DNA of 64,000 nucleotides from an uncultured Dorea sp. (GTDB lineage: Bacteria; Bacillota; Clostridia; Lachnospirales; Lachnospiraceae): assembly GCA_910584615.1 (NCBI GenBank), contig CAJUAM010000012.1, positions 1-64,000 on the forward strand. Direction: 5' to 3'. Positions within the stretch are counted from its first letter, which is position 1, and each line of letters opens with the position of its first letter. Made by a program: the position numbers and the translations under genes. A model generated the notes under the pieces. The model made no database searches, was not told where the DNA came from, and was given only the letters and a program-made list of their open reading frames with translations. Shown in pieces: positions 61,134 through 64,000 of the stretch.

Positions 61134-61538
61134 ATGATACAAGAAATGATAAAAGAGGCGTTTGGAGCACTTAAGTATTCTTACTCTCCCTACTCTCATT
61201 TTAAGGTGGCGGCAGCGCTGCTTACAAAGAGCGGGAAGATCTATACCGGATGCAATATTGAGAACGCTGCGTACTCGCCTTCAAATTGCGCGGAGCGGAC
61301 GGCGGTTTTCAAGGCAGTGAGCGAAGGAGATAGGCTTTTTAAATCTATCTGCATTGTCAATGAGGATGCGAAAGGCAATCACGATTACTGCCCGCCCTGC
61401 GGGGTGTGCAGGCAAACGCTGATGGAATTTGTCGATCCGAAGAAGTTTCAGGTGATTCTGGCAAAGAGTGAAAATGAGTATAAGATATATACGCTTAACG
61501 ATCTCCTGCCGCTAGGGTTTGGACCGGAGAATCTTTAA
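61134..61538 (+). CDS. cdd: Cytidine deaminase
   Basis: Zinc enzyme of 134 residues that deaminates cytidine and deoxycytidine. Active-site motifs are NCAERTAVFKAV (Cys-Ala-Glu, near residue 53) and PPCGVCRQTLMEF (Cys-x-x-Cys near 88). N-terminal YSPYSHFKVAAAL matches the substrate loop. ATG 61134 follows CAGGAGGG. A strong 16-bp terminator follows. Confidence 0.95.
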   Translation: MIQEMIKEAFGALKYSYSPYSHFKVAAALLTKSGKIYTGCNIENAAYSPSNCAERTAVFKAVSEGDRLFKSICIVNEDAKGNHDYCPPCGVCRQTLMEFVDPKKFQVILAKSENEYKIYTLNDLLPLGFGPENL

Positions 61539-61547
61539 AAGAGGTCA

Positions 61548-61592
61548 GAGGCAAAGTTTTATTGGAACAGAATAAAACTTTGCCTCTTTTTT
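61548..61592 (+). terminator. Terminator after cdd
   Basis: Perfect 16-bp stem GAGGCAAAGTTTTATT (61548-61563) with its reverse complement (61571-61586), then TTTTTT. It isolates the salvage cluster from the recombinase cassette. Confidence 0.95.
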
Positions 61593-61605
61593 ACTGTTAT
61601 ATTGG

Positions 61606-61632
61606 TTTCGCAGATTCTCCTAATCTGCGAAA
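61606..61632 (+). repeat. Left recombination-like site of the recombinase cassette
   Basis: Perfect palindrome with spacer: TTTCGCAGATT (61606-61616), CTCCT (61617-61621), AATCTGCGAAA (61622-61632). This arm-spacer-arm layout is typical of tyrosine recombinase core sites. A near copy lies in opposite orientation at 63016-63042. Confidence 0.7.
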
Positions 61633-61756
61633 TTGAAACAAATAGTTTATTAATACATATTTATATCGACATTACTCTATCACATCTTAATCTAAATAAC
61701 AATGCTTTTTTCGAAATTAATTACATGCCAAATTATTCAAGTATTCAGAAAAAGAC
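61633..61756 (+). other. AT-rich leader inside the cassette
   Basis: No gene is recognisable between the left site and the recombinase promoter; a very AT-rich stretch without a good reading frame. No strong outward-facing promoter was seen on the minus strand. Confidence 0.5.
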
Positions 61757-61765
61757 TGATATAAT
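61757..61765 (+). promoter_or_regulatory. Extended -10 promoter of the recombinase gene
   Basis: TG-A-TATAAT (61757-61765) is an extended -10 element with a weak -35 (TTCAAG) 18 bp upstream. It is inside the flanked segment and points into the recombinase gene. Confidence 0.55.
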
Positions 61766-61864
61766 GATGAAAAAATGCTATTTTTATTGCAAAGAGTAAC
61801 CCTGAAAATATTTTATGGTCAATTTCTGGGTCAGAATCACACAAACAAAAGATGGAGGATTATT

Positions 61865-63008
61865 ATGGCGAGACACGGAGAAAACATAAGGAAAAGAAAA
61901 GACGGACGTTGGGAGGGGCGCTTTATGGTATACAGCGAAGCAAGAGACAAAAAGATTTACCGTTCTGTTTACGCCCAGACGTATGATGAGGTACGAAAAA
62001 AACTAGACGTACAAAAAAATCTTTTGACAAATGCTGCTTTAGGAACAGAAAGCAGCATTCATTTATATAATGTTAAGTTATCTGATACGGCAGAGGAGTG
62101 GCTTGAGGACATAAATAACAGCCGGAAAGCTTCAACTTATATAAAGTACAGCGCGATTTATTATAACCATATTAAAAAATATTTTGAGAATGCCACACTT
62201 GCAGAGATAACAGATATGTTTGGAGAGAAAAAGAACTTTGACCACTTATCTGACAGTGTCTGTAAGAGTATTTATTGTGTGCTGAATCAGATTTTAAAGT
62301 TTGCGGCGCGAAAATATTCTGTTACAATGCCTGTCCTAAAAAAAAACCACTTCTGCTGTACGGAATAAAGCTGTGAAGACCTTTACCCTGAATGAGCAGA
62401 AAAAGCTGATGTTGATACTTTTTAAAGAGATGGATCTTTTTAAAAAGGCAGTTTTGCTTTGTCTTCTTACAGGGCTCAGGCTTGGAGAGATCTGCGCTTT
62501 GAAATGGTCCGATATTGATCCGGAAAACAAGATTCTCACAGTCAACAGCACTGTACAGCGTCTTTATACCGAAGGATATAAGACGACGACAGTTTTAACA
62601 GAGACAGTACCTAAAAGTGAATGTTCCAGACGGGAAATCCCTCTGTCTGACACAGTGTTAGAAATTTTCGCGACTTTTACAGACAATACAAAATATGTAT
62701 TTGGCGGGGATAAGCCATTAGAACCGAGAACCTTGCAGTACCAGTTCAAAAAGATATTGAAAGATGCGGAACTCCCCGACAAAAATTTTCATATTCTCAG
62801 GCATACTTTTTCTACTAATTGTATTGAAGAAGGTATTGATGTAAAAAGCCTTAGTGAGATGCTGGGGCATTCAGATGTGCAGATCACTTTGAACCGTTAT
62901 GTACATCCTTCCATGGATACCAAACGTCAATATATGAATGAACTTTCTAAGTTTTATGGTCAGATTTGTGGTCAGACCGAAAAAAAACTTCCTGTTTCTC
63001 AACAATAA
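61865..63008 (+). pseudogene. Tyrosine recombinase/integrase, interrupted by a one-base frameshift
   Basis: N-terminal part 61865-62368 (168 residues, ending NHFCCTE) and C-terminal part from about 62347 to 63008 together make one integrase. The first part has the arm-binding and core-binding segments (RKRKDGRWEGRFMVY...SRKASTYIKYSAIYYNHI); the second has the catalytic domain with the Arg in TGLRLGEICALKWSDID, HILRHTFSTN (His-x-x-Arg) and the Tyr in ITLNRYVHP. The frames join at a run of nine A's (62338-62346); removal of one A restores one frame of about 380 residues. It may be a real mutation, phase variation or a sequencing error. ATG 61865 follows ATGGAGGAT. Confidence 0.8.
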
Positions 63009-63015
63009 AACCCAT

Positions 63016-63042
63016 TTTCGCAGATTAGGAGAATCCACGAAA
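63016..63042 (-). repeat. Right recombination-like site, inverted relative to the left
   Basis: TTTCGCAGATT (63016-63026), AGGAG (63027-63031), AATCCACGAAA (63032-63042). The spacer AGGAG is the reverse complement of the left spacer CTCCT; the inner arms are identical and only two outer-arm bases differ. It starts eight bases after the recombinase stop. Confidence 0.7.
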
Positions 63043-63135
63043 TCTTCAATGACATCTTATATGGAAAATATATATGTGCTTGAGGATTATACCGCATTAA
63101 AAATATGGATATCAGGAGACTGACAGGACAGATGG

Positions 63136-64000
63136 ATGAAAAATGTGGTGAAAATGAAGAAACCATCAGAAGCAGTATGTAAGATCGTATGCCAGCACAG
63201 CAAAGGTACTATCCGGACAGAAGATATGGAAAAGCTCCGGGAGATTGCCCTTGACTGCAGGAAAGTCAAAAATTATGTATATGACCGCTTCGGCGGGATC
63301 GGGAGTCTTTCAAAACTCTATCCGGGATATACTATCCAGAATGAAATGACGGCCTCAGGTCTTCGGGGTGAACTTGACCTGCCGTCCGTATATTTTTATC
63401 TGGCAGTGTTTGATGCCCTCGGGGATATCAAGAGCCAGTGGACGCGCACGAAATCAAAGATATCCGGACTGATCGGGGAAAACAAGAACCTGACGGCAGA
63501 CGAGAAGCATTATCTGAGGTACCTGCTGAAGGTGAACAATGCGTTTGCCGCAGTGCTGGAAGGTGAGCCTGTGGAACTGGAAAGCGGGCTGCAAAAGACA
63601 TATGACGAGGTATCAGAGGGTGTAGATACAGGGAAGCTGCACCGCTATCTGCGCAGGCAGGTAAGAAAATACCACATAAAGCCTCATACAGACAGGGCGG
63701 AAGGGTTTTCATCTTCAGGGAAGGCTTACCGCTATGGGGACCACGGGATCTATCTGGCGGCAAAAGAAAGGCGCAAGCGCATATTTGTTGAACTGACGGA
63801 CGGGAACCAGTATGGGAGCCAGATTTATATTAAGCTGTACCCTGAGGAGGGGAAGGCAGATATCCATGTTCCGGTGAAGGTGTCGGTTCGTTCCCATAGT
63901 GACTATGTGAATGAGATCGGTCTGGCGCCGGGGATGTATAGTATGCTGACAACAGATAAAAGGCGCCGGTACGGAGAAAGGCTTGGGGAGTATCAGACCG
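63136..64000 (+). CDS. TnpB-like (OrfB) protein, N-terminal part, RuvC-I aspartate apparently replaced
   Basis: An open frame of 288 codons running off the window end. Start ATG 63136 has AGGA eight bases upstream, after an in-frame stop at 63121. The N-terminus MKNVVKMKKPSEAVCKIVC and the conserved block RKVKNYVYDRFGGIGSLSKLYPGYTIQNEMT, then LPSVYFYLAVFDALGDIKSQW, fit a TnpB-like/IS605 OrfB-related family. Near residue 262 the stretch GLAPGMYSMLTTDKRRRYGERLG lines up with the RuvC-I motif G-x-D-x-G...L-T-T; the catalytic Asp position reads Ala264 (codon GCG, 63925-63927). No TnpA gene is seen on the left. Identification is from pattern only. Confidence 0.55.
   Translation, partial: MKNVVKMKKPSEAVCKIVCQHSKGTIRTEDMEKLREIALDCRKVKNYVYDRFGGIGSLSKLYPGYTIQNEMTASGLRGELDLPSVYFYLAVFDALGDIKSQWTRTKSKISGLIGENKNLTADEKHYLRYLLKVNNAFAAVLEGEPVELESGLQKTYDEVSEGVDTGKLHRYLRRQVRKYHIKPHTDRAEGFSSSGKAYRYGDHGIYLAAKERRKRIFVELTDGNQYGSQIYIKLYPEEGKADIHVPVKVSVRSHSDYVNEIGLAPGMYSMLTTDKRRRYGERLGEYQT

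Noticed and set aside
61602..61799. 65-codon open frame ahead of the recombinase.
   Set aside because: It begins inside the left palindromic site, has no ribosome site and consists of AT-rich low-complexity sequence.
1..64000. CRISPR arrays, rRNA genes, T-box or metabolite riboswitches.
   Set aside because: No regular repeat-spacer array, no rRNA sequence and no recognisable conserved riboswitch core was seen; a covariance search would be needed to exclude weak cases.

Overview
The window looks like chromosomal DNA of a Gram-positive anaerobe of the Lachnospiraceae (Clostridium cluster XIVa type). This rests on gene content and style: selenium-dependent glycine reductase (Stickland) genes, strong AGGAGG-type ribosome sites, the dgt-dnaG-rpoD-trmK-nif3 block, a PotCD fusion, a lantibiotic-type LanFEG transporter and many hybrid histidine kinases. 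Genus and species cannot be fixed from the window alone.

Layout. 1-3.4 kb: end of grdA (with its in-frame UGA selenocysteine codon), grdC and grdD, which turn glycine-derived carboxymethyl groups into acetyl phosphate. 3.6-14.3 kb: an anchored repeat protein, a split ThrE-type amino-acid exporter, a sirtuin-like protein with an altered NAD site, gltX, a UvrD-type helicase, an orphan sugar-binding protein, a GH13 protein that seems to have lost its catalytic acids, TraX-like and DUF5662 proteins. 14.3-17.1 kb: a tRNA-Leu with anticodon AAG, followed by a decayed island (IS1182-type transposase remnant, UDG-family gene, a WYL regulator without its DNA-binding domain, remnants of an AAA/PD-(D/E)XK protein). 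17.1-24.7 kb: a secreted Gly/Tyr/Cys-repeat protein with an ECF sigma/anti-sigma pair, then a three-gene phosphorelay cluster that includes a histidine kinase-REC-DegV fusion.

24.7-29.5 kb: two MATE exporters around a Y-family polymerase/YolD pair. 29.6-38.4 kb: housekeeping run (polyphosphate:AMP phosphotransferase, dGTPase, primase, sigma-70, tRNA methyltransferase, Nif3, nucleoside kinase). 38.5-46.5 kb: a large hybrid kinase, then a LanFEG peptide-resistance transporter, an XRE repressor and a two-component system arranged around repeat-rich control regions. 46.5-53.1 kb: HD nucleotidase, a polyamine uptake operon with its own cupin-XRE regulator, and chorismate synthase. 53.4-61.6 kb: L,D-transpeptidase, tgt-yajC, glycogen phosphorylase, an unannotated type I toxin-antitoxin-like locus, and a nucleoside salvage group (deoD, membrane protein, cdd).

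61.6-64 kb: a tyrosine recombinase, broken by one base in an A9 run and enclosed by inverted palindromic sites whose spacers are exact reverse complements (a possible self-inverting cassette), followed by the start of a TnpB-like protein whose RuvC-I aspartate position reads alanine. The strongest leads are the toxin/antisense locus at 59.16-59.47 kb, the recombinase cassette with the apparently nuclease-dead TnpB-like gene, the kinase-DegV fusion, and two enzymes (sirtuin and GH13) that keep their fold signatures but lack key catalytic residues.
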